Below, piece by piece: positions 10,621 through 18,411 of a DNA stretch of 64,000 nt. Position numbers and translations under genes: made by a program. The stretch comes from Tritrichomonas musculus (Eukaryota; Parabasalia; Tritrichomonadida; Tritrichomonadidae): the NCBI GenBank assembly GCA_039105265.1, contig JAPFFF010000002.1, forward strand, positions 4,464,001 through 4,528,000, given 5' to 3'. The stretch's first letter is position 1; every line of letters starts with the position of its first letter. The notes under the pieces are model-generated. The model did no database searches and was not told the origin of the DNA. It saw nothing but the letters and a program-made list of their open reading frames with translations.

Positions 10621-10689
10621 TTATACAAAATAAAATATTATTTTAACAAATTTAGGTTACTGGTGGAATGTGATTGGTAGTAAGAGAGT

Positions 10690-10761
10690 CCCTTTAGTAT
10701 GACCTTCAGTACAACCTTCAGTACAACCTTTAGGATAACCTTTAGTATGACCTTTCGTAGT
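10690..10761. repeat. Six tandem 12-bp units
   Basis: Six consecutive 12-mers follow the pattern ACCTTYAGTAYR: CCCTTTAGTATG, ACCTTCAGTACA twice, ACCTTTAGGATA, ACCTTTAGTATG, ACCTTTCGTAGT. Length is exact throughout. Confidence 0.85.
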
Positions 10762-10772
10762 AAGTACCCCTA

Positions 10773-11060
10773 GCCTTCAAAACTAGGGCAATAGTGGCAG
10801 TCATAAGTGAACATCTATATAACCCCATGATACTGACCACTTATTCCTAGTTATGAGTATCAGTTAGGGTCAATTCAAAAATAGTTAGATGACCTTCTAA
10901 ACTAGGGCAATAGTGGCGGTCATGAGTGATCATAAGTGAACATCAATGTGGCCCTATGATGCTGACCACTTATTCCTAGTTATGAGTATCAGTTAGGGTT
11001 AATTCAAAAATAGTAAGATGACCTTCTAAATTAGGGCAGTGGTGTCGGTCATAAATGAAT
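10773..11060. repeat. About 120-129 bp tandem repeat, 2.3 copies
   Basis: Units begin CCTTCAAAACTAGGGCA (10,773), CCTTCTAAACTAGGGCA (10,893) and CCTTCTAAATTAGGGCA (11,022, partial). Each full unit holds a potential hairpin with arms TGATACT/TGATGCT and AGTATCA around a CCACTTATTCCTAGTTATG core. Confidence 0.8.
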
Positions 11061-11135
11061 TTCTATTTGACCTTCGAACGGAACAACCATCACTACTCAC
11101 CTCCAAAAACGACTAAATCATTAAATCATCATGAT

Positions 11136-11612
11136 TCACTTAATCATTCGGTGGTTGTCAGGAGCAACAACATTTAAAATGTATTCATTAATGACTTTTG
11201 ATTGTTGGTCAACAACATTTGAAAGCTTATTGATATGTTCTTCAAGTATTTTATTTTTGTTGTTCAATTGATTGATTTGTTCAGTGAATTCATTCAATGA
11301 TTCCTTTATCAATGATATATCAGCCTTGATGTTGTCGTTTTCAAGTGTTTTAGTGATTGTGTTCCCAACTTTCTTCAAATAAATGTCGCCACCACATCGT
11401 TTACCGTCTGTGCAATTGCGTTTAGTGATTCTGTATTCGTTGCCGTCATTAGTGATGATTTTATAAATCTTGTTCAAATAGTTAGTCGTTTGTGATTTCA
11501 TTTGCTCGATATTCTTTTGATAGAACAAATTGAACTCTTCAATTGATTTAAATACTTTTGATTCATTTACATTATCATTTATAACTTTAAGTTCATTAAT
11601 GTTTTCATTCAT
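11136..11612 (-). CDS. Coiled-coil protein, 158 aa (E2)
   Basis: Nearly identical to the 158-aa proteins of E4 and E6. Residues about 15-90 are mixed (F-N-L-F-Y-Q-K-N-I-E-Q-M-K, then I-T-K-R-N-C-T-D-G-K-R). Residues about 95-145 form heptad-like helices (I-N-Q-L-N-N-K-N-K-I-L-E-E-H-I-N-K-L). It follows the 84-aa gene in the same direction, 36 bp downstream, suggesting a shared transcript. A virion or scaffold role is possible; function is unknown. Confidence 0.75.
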   Translation of the reverse strand: MNENINELKVINDNVNESKVFKSIEEFNLFYQKNIEQMKSQTTNYLNKIYKIITNDGNEYRITKRNCTDGKRCGGDIYLKKVGNTITKTLENDNIKADISLIKESLNEFTEQINQLNNKNKILEEHINKLSNVVDQQSKVINEYILNVVAPDNHRMIK

Positions 11613-11648
11613 TTATAATTATATTAAATCATTATAATTCATTGTTTT

Positions 11649-11903
11649 TCATTTAACTTCATTCAATATTGATTTTCCAAATCTCCCAACTCTGTCAGCA
11701 ACATTTAAACCTGTATCAATTGCGTCTACTACCTGACCAACACCAGGAATGAATTGTGTAATTGGTTTGACTCTGTCCATGATTTGCTTTCCAACATCAA
11801 CAACTTTTGGAATTGCTTTAACTGCTTTCTGAGCAAATGATTTAACTTTACCGCCAATTGATTTAAATGCGTTCTTGATTTTGTTGAATATACCTACGCC
11901 CAT
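11649..11903 (-). CDS. Amphipathic basic peptide, pVI-like, 84 aa (E2)
   Basis: A small basic protein: M-G-V-G-I-F-N-K-I-K-N-A-F-K-S-I-G-G-K-V-K begins an amphipathic helix, and Gly/Val-rich segments follow. In Polintons, adenoviruses and relatives, small proteins of this kind line the capsid interior and disrupt membranes. The assignment here rests on composition and on position next to the capsid gene. It is divergent from the capsid gene across 49 bp. Confidence 0.65.
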   Translation of the reverse strand: MGVGIFNKIKNAFKSIGGKVKSFAQKAVKAIPKVVDVGKQIMDRVKPITQFIPGVGQVVDAIDTGLNVADRVGRFGKSILNEVK

Positions 11904-11946
11904 AATTTAATTAATGATAAAAGTGATTTATTTCCTTTTTATTCAA

Positions 11947-11955
11947 TCATAAATG
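11947..11955 (+). promoter_or_regulatory. Inr-like TCATAA abutting capsid ATG (E2)
   Basis: TCATAAATG fits the trichomonad initiator TCA-Y-W, giving a leader of about 4 nt. The same nonamer precedes the capsid genes of E4 and E6 and the polymerases of E4 and E6. Confidence 0.55.
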
Positions 11956-12348
11956 TTATACCGAAACGAAAGAGCTCATAACCTTCGCACTGAAACAGGA
12001 AACGTTCTTCATGCATTTGAAGAGATGAGAAACATGATTAATGTCAATGACGGTACACGTTCATTTTCATTCAGAACAGTTGACTGTCATGACCAACCAG
12101 CTCCGTTTACAGCTGGTCAATATTCGCAAATCAGTTTAACACATCCTGACCATTTCGTAAGTGATATTGATAAAGGTTTCTTAACATTTCACGTTAAATT
12201 AGATTTATCATTGAACACAGATATGAGTAAATTAAACGCCATTGATGACCCCAACAACTTGTACAAGCTGTTTGTTGGTTTCAAATCTTCAAATCAGTTG
12301 TTTGACAGGTTAGAGATTCTTCATAATAATGTCAATGTCGGATACCAA
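11953..12348 (+). pseudogene. Major capsid protein gene, front part (E2)
   Basis: The first 132 codons are nearly the same as the intact capsid genes of E4 and E6 (M-L-Y-R-N-E-R-A-H-N-L-R-T-E-T-G). The gene is interrupted where E3 begins. The remainder is not found on the expected side in this window. Confidence 0.85.
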
Positions 12349-12376
12349 AGAGAAATAGGGGACCGGCTGAGCAGGG

Positions 12377-12417
12377 GATAAAAAAGGGGTATCAAAAGGG
12401 GTAGGGTTAAAATACAT
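12377..12417 (+). repeat. 41-bp terminal module, copy 1
   Basis: GATAAAAAAGGGGTATCAAA followed by AGGGGTAGGGTTAAAATACAT. Copies 2 and 3 are at 12,927 and 17,119 in the same orientation. It is preceded by GACCGGCTGAGCAGGG, as at 17,103. Confidence 0.9.
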
Positions 12418-12490
12418 ATTTAAAATTCAAAAATAACACAACTCAAAAAACAGAACTTTCAAAAATTTTTTATTTTTTTATTTCTATAAA

Positions 12491-12889
12491 ATGTATTACA
12501 TCTATGATTATGATTTCGGTGATATACCGCGAAAACCAGACCCAGAGATGATGCCAAACGATGTTAAACGTTTAAGATGTTATCGTGAATATACATTTAA
12601 TAAACGTTATTATTTTGTTAGTGAACGTGAAAGGATGATATATAGATATTACATACCTGAGGAATACCATCCAAGACCGGGTGAAAGAAGTTGGGACAAG
12701 ATATATCCAGAGCATCCAAATGGATTTGTTAAGGAAGTTTACCACAAAACAAATAACAAATCAAAGTGTTTTGGAATGATTCCTGATAGTGATAGTAAAA
12801 AACGAGTATCGTTGACCTTGAATGAACAGAATTTAAAGCAATTGATAAAACAAAACACATACACTAATGAATCTGAAGAAGAATTATAA
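12491..12889 (+). CDS. Hypothetical Tyr/Arg-rich protein, 132 aa, terminal accessory gene
   Basis: Not recognised. Rich in Tyr, Arg, Glu and Pro (M-Y-Y-I-Y-D-Y-D-F-G-D, then R-Y-Y-I-P-E-E-Y-H-P-R-P-G), with an acidic end. It lies between two copies of the 41-bp terminal module, in the slot where E4 has the 119-aa gene. The two proteins share only loose features (M-Y-Y near the start, N-N-K), so homology is doubtful. Its leader (12,436-12,490) shares a long AT-rich block with the leaders of the 68-aa genes. Confidence 0.55.
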   Translation: MYYIYDYDFGDIPRKPDPEMMPNDVKRLRCYREYTFNKRYYFVSERERMIYRYYIPEEYHPRPGERSWDKIYPEHPNGFVKEVYHKTNNKSKCFGMIPDSDSKKRVSLTLNEQNLKQLIKQNTYTNESEEEL

Positions 12890-12926
12890 ATGAATTGTTT
12901 TATTAATGTTTTATTTTTGGAGGGGT

Positions 12927-12967
12927 GATAAAAAAGGGGTATCAAAAGGGGTAGGGTTAAAATACAT
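12927..12967 (+). repeat. 41-bp terminal module, copy 2
   Basis: Same sequence as 12,377-12,417. Here it is followed directly by the E6-type terminal repeat block (GACACTTTTGAATC on), so two terminus types are joined. Confidence 0.9.
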
Positions 12968-13158
12968 TTTTTAAGTTGACGATAGACACTTTTGAATCTT
13001 CATCTTTGAATTTACATCTTTGAACTTGTTTAGTAGTATATATCAGTCGGTTTCCGTCGGGGCTAAAGCCCGCCGTCAACACGACTAATGAACAAAAATA
13101 ACACAACTCAAAAAATCGAACTTTCAAAAATTTTTTATTTTTTTATCAGCAATTTATA
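12968..13158 (+). repeat. E6-type terminal repeat block plus AT-rich leader (E3)
   Basis: Bases 12,985-13,100 match the E6 left terminal repeat (GACACTTTTGAATC, GTAGTATATATCAGTCGG, cruciform, CAACACGACTAATGAACAAA). A leader ending TTTTTTTATCAGCAATTTATA before ATG follows; it recurs before the 68-aa gene of E4 and in part (TTTTTTATCAGCAATT) before the KilA-N gene of E6. Confidence 0.75.
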
Positions 13159-13365
13159 ATGTCAAACCAAGCCGAACAATTAAGCACCCTCATTAATAGA
13201 ATCAATAAAAAGCTAAAAGGATGGAGACCCGCATTAAAATACCTCTACGATAATGATGATATCATAGATGAAGTACTAAAAGAGATAAATCACTTTATTA
13301 AACAGCTAAAGAAATTCAACGGTCCTGAACAATTAATAGCTGAACTTGAAGAACTCATTTATTAG
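13159..13365 (+). CDS. Small helical protein, 68 aa (E3)
   Basis: Identical in protein sequence to the 68-aa protein of E4 (17,675). Predicted all helical with heptad-like spacing (L-S-T-L-I-N-R-I-N-K-K-L, then I-D-E-V-L-K-E-I-N-H-F-I-K-Q-L-K-K-F) and an acidic end. Absent from E6. It lies between the terminal repeat and the 152-aa gene. Perfect protein conservation with silent change only suggests it is functional. Role unknown. Confidence 0.7.
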   Translation: MSNQAEQLSTLINRINKKLKGWRPALKYLYDNDDIIDEVLKEINHFIKQLKKFNGPEQLIAELEELIY

Positions 13366-13440
13366 ACAATTCATTTAATTCATTCTCAAGCTGATGAACT
13401 TTATTTTTGTTTTTTTGTTTTTTAATTTCATGATAAAGAT

Positions 13441-13899
13441 ATGTCAAGTACACCAAAGGTTTATGATTACATTAATTCACTTATTGAAATGTTGGATGAA
13501 TCAGAGAAGTTCAAACAATGTGATTTCTCAATATTGTGTGATAGATACCCGATACCTTGCGGAAAGGCTGCATATAAAGCTAAAGTGATATACATATCAT
13601 TGAAGAACAAAGATAATGCATTTAAACGATTATATTATGATAAGATTGTTGAACTCGGGCTCGAATATATAACATTAACATCAAATGTCAGAAGAAGGAT
13701 ATCAACGAATTCACTTGAGTTCTTCGCTGAAGGTTCAAATGAAGAGCAATCATTTAAAGAATACAAGTATTATAATTACAGTATCAGGAAAGTTAATGAT
13801 AAGAAAACAAAGGAACTCATCGAACAGATGAGACAAAAATATAATATCAATACACCTCAGCTGTTTGTAGGTGTTCAACAACAAATTGTATTAGATTAA
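13441..13899 (+). CDS. Conserved protein convergent with ATPase, 152 aa (E3)
   Basis: Present in E3, E4 and E6 with a few substitutions. Conserved points are C-D-F-S-I-L-C-D-R-Y-P-I-P-C-G-K, L-E-Y-I-T-L-T-S-N-V-R-R-R-I-S and the end T-P-Q-L-F-V-G-V-Q-Q-Q. No catalytic pattern is recognised; I looked for the adenovirus-type protease His-Asp/Glu-Cys order and did not see it. Its stop overlaps the stop of the opposing ATPase frame. Confidence 0.75.
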   Translation: MSSTPKVYDYINSLIEMLDESEKFKQCDFSILCDRYPIPCGKAAYKAKVIYISLKNKDNAFKRLYYDKIVELGLEYITLTSNVRRRISTNSLEFFAEGSNEEQSFKEYKYYNYSIRKVNDKKTKELIEQMRQKYNINTPQLFVGVQQQIVLD

Positions 13900-14513
13900 T
13901 GAATCTCAATTGTGTTTGTTCTCGTATTGACCAACACGAATTGATGACCTGATAAGTCTTTATATTTTTGCCATAAATGTTCAAACTCAATCGGCATCGG
14001 AACTTGATGATATACATAACTTAGCTTTTGCCTTGAATAACCACTGAAGATAAAGAATGATGTCGCGTTATGCTTATATTCAGTTTTGATTGCTTTGAAG
14101 AACTGAATATTAATGTAAACGATTGAATGCTTATGTCTGAGCTGTGAAACATAATTTGTAAAGTAATCAGTCTTTAAAATTAATGAACGGCTCGCATCTT
14201 CACAAAGAATGATAGTATTTAGCGGTTTATTCGGTTGACCTAGTTTATTGATATGAAGAAACTCAAACATATCATTTAACTTCTTTTCATTTTGCTTCGC
14301 AAAAGGGGACTCCGTCCCTTCGATTACTATTTTTGGAGTCGAACAATATTTATCATACAATTCTTTATATAAATCAAGTTGTTTAAGATATTCTTCAGCA
14401 TTTGAATCACTAATGACTTTGATCGGTAGTTGAATCAATTCACGTTGAGCAATAAATGTTGCATCATTGATTGTTCCGCTCTTAGATATATAAACGATTA
14501 AATGAAAGTCCAT
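13896..14513 (-). pseudogene. Packaging ATPase, partial (E3)
   Basis: Covers the C-terminal two thirds of the ATPase family seen complete at 18,408-19,352, including the Walker B region N-T-I-I-L-C-E-D. It carries the same in-frame double-hairpin insertion as E4. It is part of the rearranged E3. Confidence 0.85.
14290..14320. repeat. Double-hairpin repeat inside ATPase coding (E3)
   Basis: Two adjoining stem-loops: TTTTGC-TTC-GCAAAA, then AAGGGGACTCCGTCCCTT. The corresponding site in E6 lacks it. The insertion adds 30 bp (10 codons) in frame. Confidence 0.75.
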
Positions 14514-14514
14514 T

Positions 14515-14763
14515 GTTGTTCAGTATTGCGGGGCTGTTGTCAATCAACATATTGTCGGTGATTTAATGGTTCATTCAGATATAGTTGAATTCATGCCTTT
14601 CTGCGACCATTTCATAATGCTTGCTAACAGAAGACAAACCAAAAACAGAAAATATGAGTGTCTGAACAACACAAAGAAAGAATACAGGTTATGGTTCACA
14701 GACATGAAAGGAAACGTTATTGAACCTGAATCATTTATATTCAGTTGTTTATTAATTTATTGA
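14515..14763 (+). pseudogene. Part of the 116-aa integrase-linked gene (E3)
   Basis: Encodes the C-terminal part of the protein complete at 32,665 and 57,896 (H-S-D-I-V-E-F-M-P-F-C-D-H-F-I, ending F-S-C-L-L-I-Y). It stands opposite to its usual orientation relative to integrase, one sign that E3 is a mosaic. Confidence 0.8.
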
Positions 14764-14776
14764 AGTATCAAAGAAT

Positions 14777-14929
14777 ATGTTTAATAATCTCGGTAATTTG
14801 TTTAAAACAAAGGAACAAATCGAGAGAGAAGAACGAGAGAAAGCGATACGTATACAAAGACAGAAAGTCCGTGAACGGGCACGTGATATAAGAAATAAAG
14901 CATATGAAGTACAACAGATTGATACATGA
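14777..14929 (+). CDS. Possible small basic helical protein, 50 aa
   Basis: ATG at 14,777 opens 50 codons rich in Arg, Lys, Glu and Gln (Q-I-E-R-E-E-R-E-K-A-I-R-I-Q-R-Q-K-V-R), a single charged helix. It lies 13 bp downstream of the 116-aa family piece in the same direction, which is the place of the cargo gene in E4 and E6, but has no clear similarity to those genes. It ends at a rearrangement junction, so its true length is uncertain. Confidence 0.35.
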   Translation: MFNNLGNLFKTKEQIEREEREKAIRIQRQKVRERARDIRNKAYEVQQIDT

Positions 14930-15950
14930 TTGGTACAGTTATTATTGTTTTATTCTTCTGTGTTTTGTTAGTTTGACGCAAAGGATTTAATAGTTTACAT
15001 TTAACGTTTCCTGATTCATAGCAAATGAATTCAGCAAGTTCATTAAATACTCTTCTTCGCTTTTCATGTTTCTTTTCTGTTTTCGCGTAATCGGTGTGAA
15101 CAAGTATTATATTTTTGGGTTTGTATGACAGAAGACCTTTAAATCGTTGTTTTTGTTGAATCTCTTTCAATTGCATTGATTTGGCTCTTATGTATTGCCA
15201 TTCAAAGTCGCGGTCGTCTTGCATCTGTTGAGGTGTAAGATAAATGTATTTTGATTGCCGTTTGTCAAGGTATTCATCAGTTTCTTCATCAAATGATGTG
15301 TATAAAGGATTCAATAAGCGAAGAGATGAATGAGGTGTGTTATTGTACCATTTAACCGTTTGTTGTATCAATACATTGTTTGTCATTCGTTGTTGTGACT
15401 GACCGAAAGCGTTTCGTAATGTTCTGATTACTGCATCAACACATTTATGTGCGTTCGTGAAATGTGAATCATCAATGATTAACTTTATTTTGTTAGGAGC
15501 TTTGAATTTAATTGACGGTTTGTTTGATTGGTATCTTTCTTCACCGTTGCAATAACTTTTGAATGCATTTGATATAAAAGCCGGTTCACCGTCACATTTA
15601 ATTGTTTCGATTCTGATATTCCTTTTATTAACTAGTTTATCAATTACTTTGATTATAGTTAACTCAGTTCTGTCAGCAATCGGTTCAACAATTAAGTATT
15701 TCGTGTTTACATTGATTAGGACGAGATAAGCTTTGTTTAATGCAAACATTATATCCATTTCCCAACAATGAGGCTCAAATGAGAAGTCAGGTTTTGATAG
15801 TTTCTTTACTGTTTTCAATCGGAAATCCGGTATGTATGGCTCGGTTTTAATGTTTGTGTCTTTGATGTATTTGTATTTAGATTTGAAAGGATAATTAATT
15901 GATTCTTTGTAGCTGCGTGTACTCGCTATGTCTTCGATGTATTCATTCAT
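14930..15950 (-). pseudogene. INT: Retroviral-type integrase, partial (E3)
   Basis: Over 300 residues match the integrases of E4 and E6, starting M-N-E-Y-I-E-D and including the rve core with W-E-M-D-I-M-F, I-K-C-D-G-E and V-D-A-V-I-R-T-L-R. Open frame continues past the homologous part (to 14,802), but those residues come from the adjoining rearranged piece and are not counted. Confidence 0.85.
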
Positions 15951-15958
15951 TTTGATCG

Positions 15959-16064
15959 CAAAAATAAAGCCTTCAAATGCCGCCCGTGAACGGAAACAGT
16001 CAAAGAATCACAAAAATAAAAAGAGCTATAGAAAGGGGTAATTTTAACCTTCAATCGAAATCAG
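15959..16064. repeat. Two dispersed repeat blocks at a gene 3' end (E3)
   Basis: One block (about 15,963-15,998, AAAAATAAAGCC on) and another (about 16,012-16,064, ending TTTTAACCTTCAATCGAAAT) sit between integrase and capsid pieces. Both recur at 38,646-38,740 in the opposite order, next to the fibre 3' end of E5. The spacer here lacks the double-hairpin found between integrase and capsid in E4 and E6. Confidence 0.6.
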
Positions 16065-16069
16065 TTTAT

Positions 16070-17091
16070 TTATTCATTAGCTTGCGAACCTTTTGGCGTT
16101 TCATCATCAACGTATTCTAAACCTTCGAGAGATAATTTAAAGTATGTATCACGGCACAAACATAACTGACAGGGGGGTGGATGAACTGTACCTTCTTCAT
16201 TTACATTATAATATGTATCGTTCACACCTGTGTGAATTGGTTGACCGTTGATTTGAATTTGAACATTACCAAAACCTCCGTCTAAACCATCATAACAATA
16301 ACCTGCAGATGATCTTTCAGTTTGAATATTGAATACAAATGATGTTGCATCAGACAAAGTGTTTTTGTATCGATTACCTCGTGAGTCGTTCTTTGGCATA
16401 GTAAATGAATCTTCAAATTCCTTTGTACATTGAAGTGTAATTGCGTCTAAATCACCGGCAGTCAATTGATTCTCAAAGAATCTTGCACCGATGGTATCTA
16501 CGTTCTCGTCAGGGAAGTTCTTACCGCCTATGTTCAAATAACAGTTTTGATAAACAGGGTTTTCAAATACAGTCAAATCATTATGATGCTTTGGAAACAG
16601 AACCGATATCGTTGTAACGTTAATCAAAGGTATGTTCAATGTTGATTTGATTCCGTTTGCGGCGGCAGCAATCGGAAATGCATGATAATCAACCTTCTGT
16701 GAAGGAATGATTAAACCTTGTCTCAAAATGTTTTCAATACCTTGACGTGTTGCTTCACAAACACCGTAGCCCTGCATGTTTGATTTGCAAAGAGTGATTG
16801 TCATTTGATTGCAGGTCAATGTTGCAACACCGTTTGAATATTCAATGTCTTTATGTTTTGTTTCTAAGATTTTAACAACATCGCCCGAAGCTAACGGAGC
16901 ATCGGGATTTGCCGATGCAATCATTTCTGCAAACGTTCCTTTATTAACATCAGACTCTTTCACATGAAACTTCTCATAATCATCAGTTGTGTAATGAAAT
17001 ACAACTTCTTTTGGTGTTTCATCTTCCTCAACAGGATTACCGGCATGTATTCTTTGATATTTGATTGTAAGTGTTTGATCAAACACGGAAG
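16070..17091 (-). pseudogene. Major capsid protein gene, rear part (E3)
   Basis: Matches the C-terminal half of the 647-aa capsid proteins (N-M-Q-G-Y-G-V-C-E-A-T-R-Q-G-I-E, F-P-K-H-H-N-D-L-T-V-F-E-N-P-V-Y-Q, G-Y-C-Y-D-G-L-D-G-G-F-G). The front edge diverges more than the rest and stops where E4's terminal module begins. Readable codons beyond 17,091 are translated terminal repeat. Confidence 0.85.
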
Positions 17092-17118
17092 AGAGTACTA
17101 TAGACCGGCTGAGCAGGG

Positions 17119-17159
17119 GATAAAAAAGGGGTATCAAAAGGGGTAGGGTTAAAATACAT
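17119..17159 (+). repeat. 41-bp terminal module, copy 3
   Basis: Identical to 12,377-12,417 and preceded by the same ACCGGCTGAGCAGGG. It marks the left terminus of E4. Confidence 0.9.
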
Positions 17160-17187
17160 ATCTTTGATTTTTTAATTTAATTTTTTA

Positions 17188-17196
17188 TCATTAATG
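17188..17196 (+). promoter_or_regulatory. Inr-like TCATTA abutting ATG
   Basis: TCATTAATG fits the trichomonad initiator with the transcription start about 4 nt before the start codon of the 119-aa gene. Confidence 0.5.
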
Positions 17197-17553
17197 AAAG
17201 TCATGTATTATGTTGATGACGGAGTTCGCGTATTTTACACACCAAAGAAACGCTTGAATATGTGGGATAAGTCAGTTAAAGAATTCTTGACGAAAATCAA
17301 TAATGACAAGGAATTTGCCTTGAAGTGTTGTAATTATAAAGCCACCAAAGAACAATTTGATGAATTCTTTAATGAATATGATTGTGAGATATATACATAT
17401 CCTAAAGACATGATGATTTTTGAATTCGTACGATTTTATAGAAGAAATGAACCTGAACGTGTAATGTTAGCTTCTATCAATGACTTCTTTAATCATCCGA
17501 ATAAAAGATATCGCAAAGTACCAATTCGTAAGGGAAACACAAATAACAAATAA
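17194..17553 (+). CDS. Terminal accessory protein, 119 aa, related to the 238-aa protein
   Basis: Function unknown. Residues about 48-105 (K-A-T-K-E-Q-F-D-E-F-F-N-E-Y-D, then Y-P-K-D-M) align with K-A-T-K-E-Q-F-D-E-F-F-N-K-Y-D and Y-P-N-D-M in the 238-aa protein at the other end of E4 (37,513-38,229). Thus the two ends of one element carry paralogues facing inward. This copy lacks the C-terminal repeat domains of the longer one. It is the first gene inside the terminal module, with its own Inr-like motif. Confidence 0.65.
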   Translation: MKVMYYVDDGVRVFYTPKKRLNMWDKSVKEFLTKINNDKEFALKCCNYKATKEQFDEFFNEYDCEIYTYPKDMMIFEFVRFYRRNEPERVMLASINDFFNHPNKRYRKVPIRKGNTNNK

Positions 17554-17611
17554 ATGAATCAACATTAATGATGTTTTATTTTTGTACCCCCTGATGATGT
17601 TTTAAATTCAA

Positions 17612-17677
17612 AAATAACACAACTCAAAAAATCGAACTTTCAAAAATTTTTTATTTTTTTATCAGCAATTTATAATG
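17612..17677 (+). promoter_or_regulatory. Leader of the 68-aa gene, repeated block
   Basis: This AT-rich block (AACACAACTCAAAAAATCGA through TTTTTTTATCAGCAATTTATA) is the same as 13,100-13,161 and is partly shared with 12,436-12,492. Confidence 0.5.
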
Positions 17678-17881
17678 TCAAACCAAGCGGAACAATTAAG
17701 CACCCTCATTAATAGAATCAATAAAAAGCTAAAAGGATGGAGACCCGCATTAAAATACCTCTACGATAATGATGATATCATAGATGAAGTACTAAAAGAG
17801 ATAAATCACTTTATTAAACAACTAAAGAAATTCAACGGTCCTGAACAATTAATAGCTGAACTTGAAGAACTCATTTATTAG
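17675..17881 (+). CDS. Small helical protein, 68 aa (E4)
   Basis: Same protein as at 13,159, including M-S-N-Q-A-E-Q-L and the end E-L-E-E-L-I-Y. Just after its stop, bases 17,881-17,930 are an inverted match to the end of the 75-aa gene on the other side of the element. That shows this gene sits inside what is terminal inverted repeat in E6. Confidence 0.7.
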   Translation: MSNQAEQLSTLINRINKKLKGWRPALKYLYDNDDIIDEVLKEINHFIKQLKKFNGPEQLIAELEELIY

Positions 17882-17955
17882 ACAATTCATTTAATTCATT
17901 CTCAAGCTGATGAACTTTATTTTTGTTTTTTGTTTTTTAATTTCATGATAAAGAT

Positions 17956-18411
17956 ATGTCAACACCAAAAGTTTATGATTACATTAATTCACTTATTGAA
18001 ATGTTAGATGAATCAGAGAAGTTCAAACAATGTGATTTCTCAATATTGTGTGATAGATATCCGATACCTTGCGGAAAGGCTGCATATAAAGCTAAAGTGA
18101 TATACATATCATTGAAGAACAAAGATAATGAATTTAAGCGTTTCTATCATGACAAGATTATTAAACTCGGGCTCGAATATATAACATTAACATCAAATGT
18201 TAGAAGAAGGATATCAACGAATTCACTTGAGTTCTTCGCTGAAGGCTCAAATGAAGAACAATCATTTAAAGATTACAAGTATTATAATTACAGCATAAGG
18301 AAAGTTAATGATAAGAAAACAAAGGAACTCATCGAACAGATGAGACAAAAATATAATATCAATACACCTCAACTGTTTGTAGGTGTTCAACAACAAATTG
18401 TATTAGATTAA
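17956..18411 (+). CDS. Conserved protein convergent with ATPase, 151 aa (E4)
   Basis: About 95% identical to the E3 and E6 copies and one residue shorter at the N-terminus. Cys residues sit in C-D-F-S-I-L-C-D-R-Y-P-I-P-C-G, and a basic patch R-R-R-I-S follows. The two stop codons of this gene and the ATPase share TTAA at 18,408-18,411. Consistent placement beside the packaging ATPase could mean a packaging or capsid cofactor. Unproven. Confidence 0.75.
   Translation: MSTPKVYDYINSLIEMLDESEKFKQCDFSILCDRYPIPCGKAAYKAKVIYISLKNKDNEFKRFYHDKIIKLGLEYITLTSNVRRRISTNSLEFFAEGSNEEQSFKDYKYYNYSIRKVNDKKTKELIEQMRQKYNINTPQLFVGVQQQIVLD

Larger units (their letters stand above)
1..11097 (-). mobile_element. E1: Polinton/Maverick, divergent family, left end outside window
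   Basis: Five adjacent genes fit a Polinton read leftward from a terminus at 11,097: a small gene, protein-primed polymerase, fibre-like gene, large conserved gene and a charged low-complexity gene. The terminus reads AGTAGTGATGGTTG inward on the minus strand, matching the AGTAGTGATAG start of E6. Immediately outside it (11,098 on) lies E2 sequence, so E1 is inserted in E2 between its 158-aa gene and its end. Integrase, capsid and ATPase would lie left of the window. The visible genes look whole, so the copy appears young. The proteins are clearly more distant from E4/E6 than those are from each other. Confidence 0.8.
10621..11097. repeat. Terminal region of E1
   Basis: This 477-bp gene-free stretch forms the right terminus of E1. 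It contains six 12-bp tandem units and then two and a part copies of a 120-129 bp repeat, ending ..CCATCACTACT at 11,097. The base composition (many GACC, CCTAG and AGGG words) is unlike the coding DNA. It should be one arm of a terminal inverted repeat, but the other arm is outside the window. Confidence 0.65.
11098..12348 (-). mobile_element. E2: Polinton fragment
   Basis: Carries the 158-aa, 84-aa and front capsid coding regions in reverse order relative to E4 and E6. It is cut on the left by E1 and on the right by E3. Sequence is close to E4/E6, so the copy is not old, but it is a remnant with two interruptions visible. Confidence 0.75.
12349..17091 (+). mobile_element. E3: mosaic Polinton derivative, broken
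   Basis: Starts AGAGAAATAGGGGACCGG inside the capsid gene of E2 and carries accessory genes, then pieces of the ATPase, 116-aa, integrase and capsid genes. The pieces do not keep the order or orientation of E4 and E6, and there are roughly four rearrangement junctions. Coding similarity to E4 is high, so the rearrangement is recent on the element's own time scale. Polymerase, fibre and several other parts are not present. Confidence 0.7.

Noticed and set aside
10690-10761. CRISPR-like array
   Set aside because: Units are directly tandem with no spacers and no cas genes; it is a simple minisatellite within an element terminus.
13441-13899. 152-aa protein as the adenovirus-type maturation protease
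   Set aside because: No His-Asp/Glu-Cys order or flanking Gln could be found; left as unknown.
14802-14929. C-terminal extension of the E3 integrase
   Set aside because: The extra residues are read-through into a rearranged piece and match no integrase.
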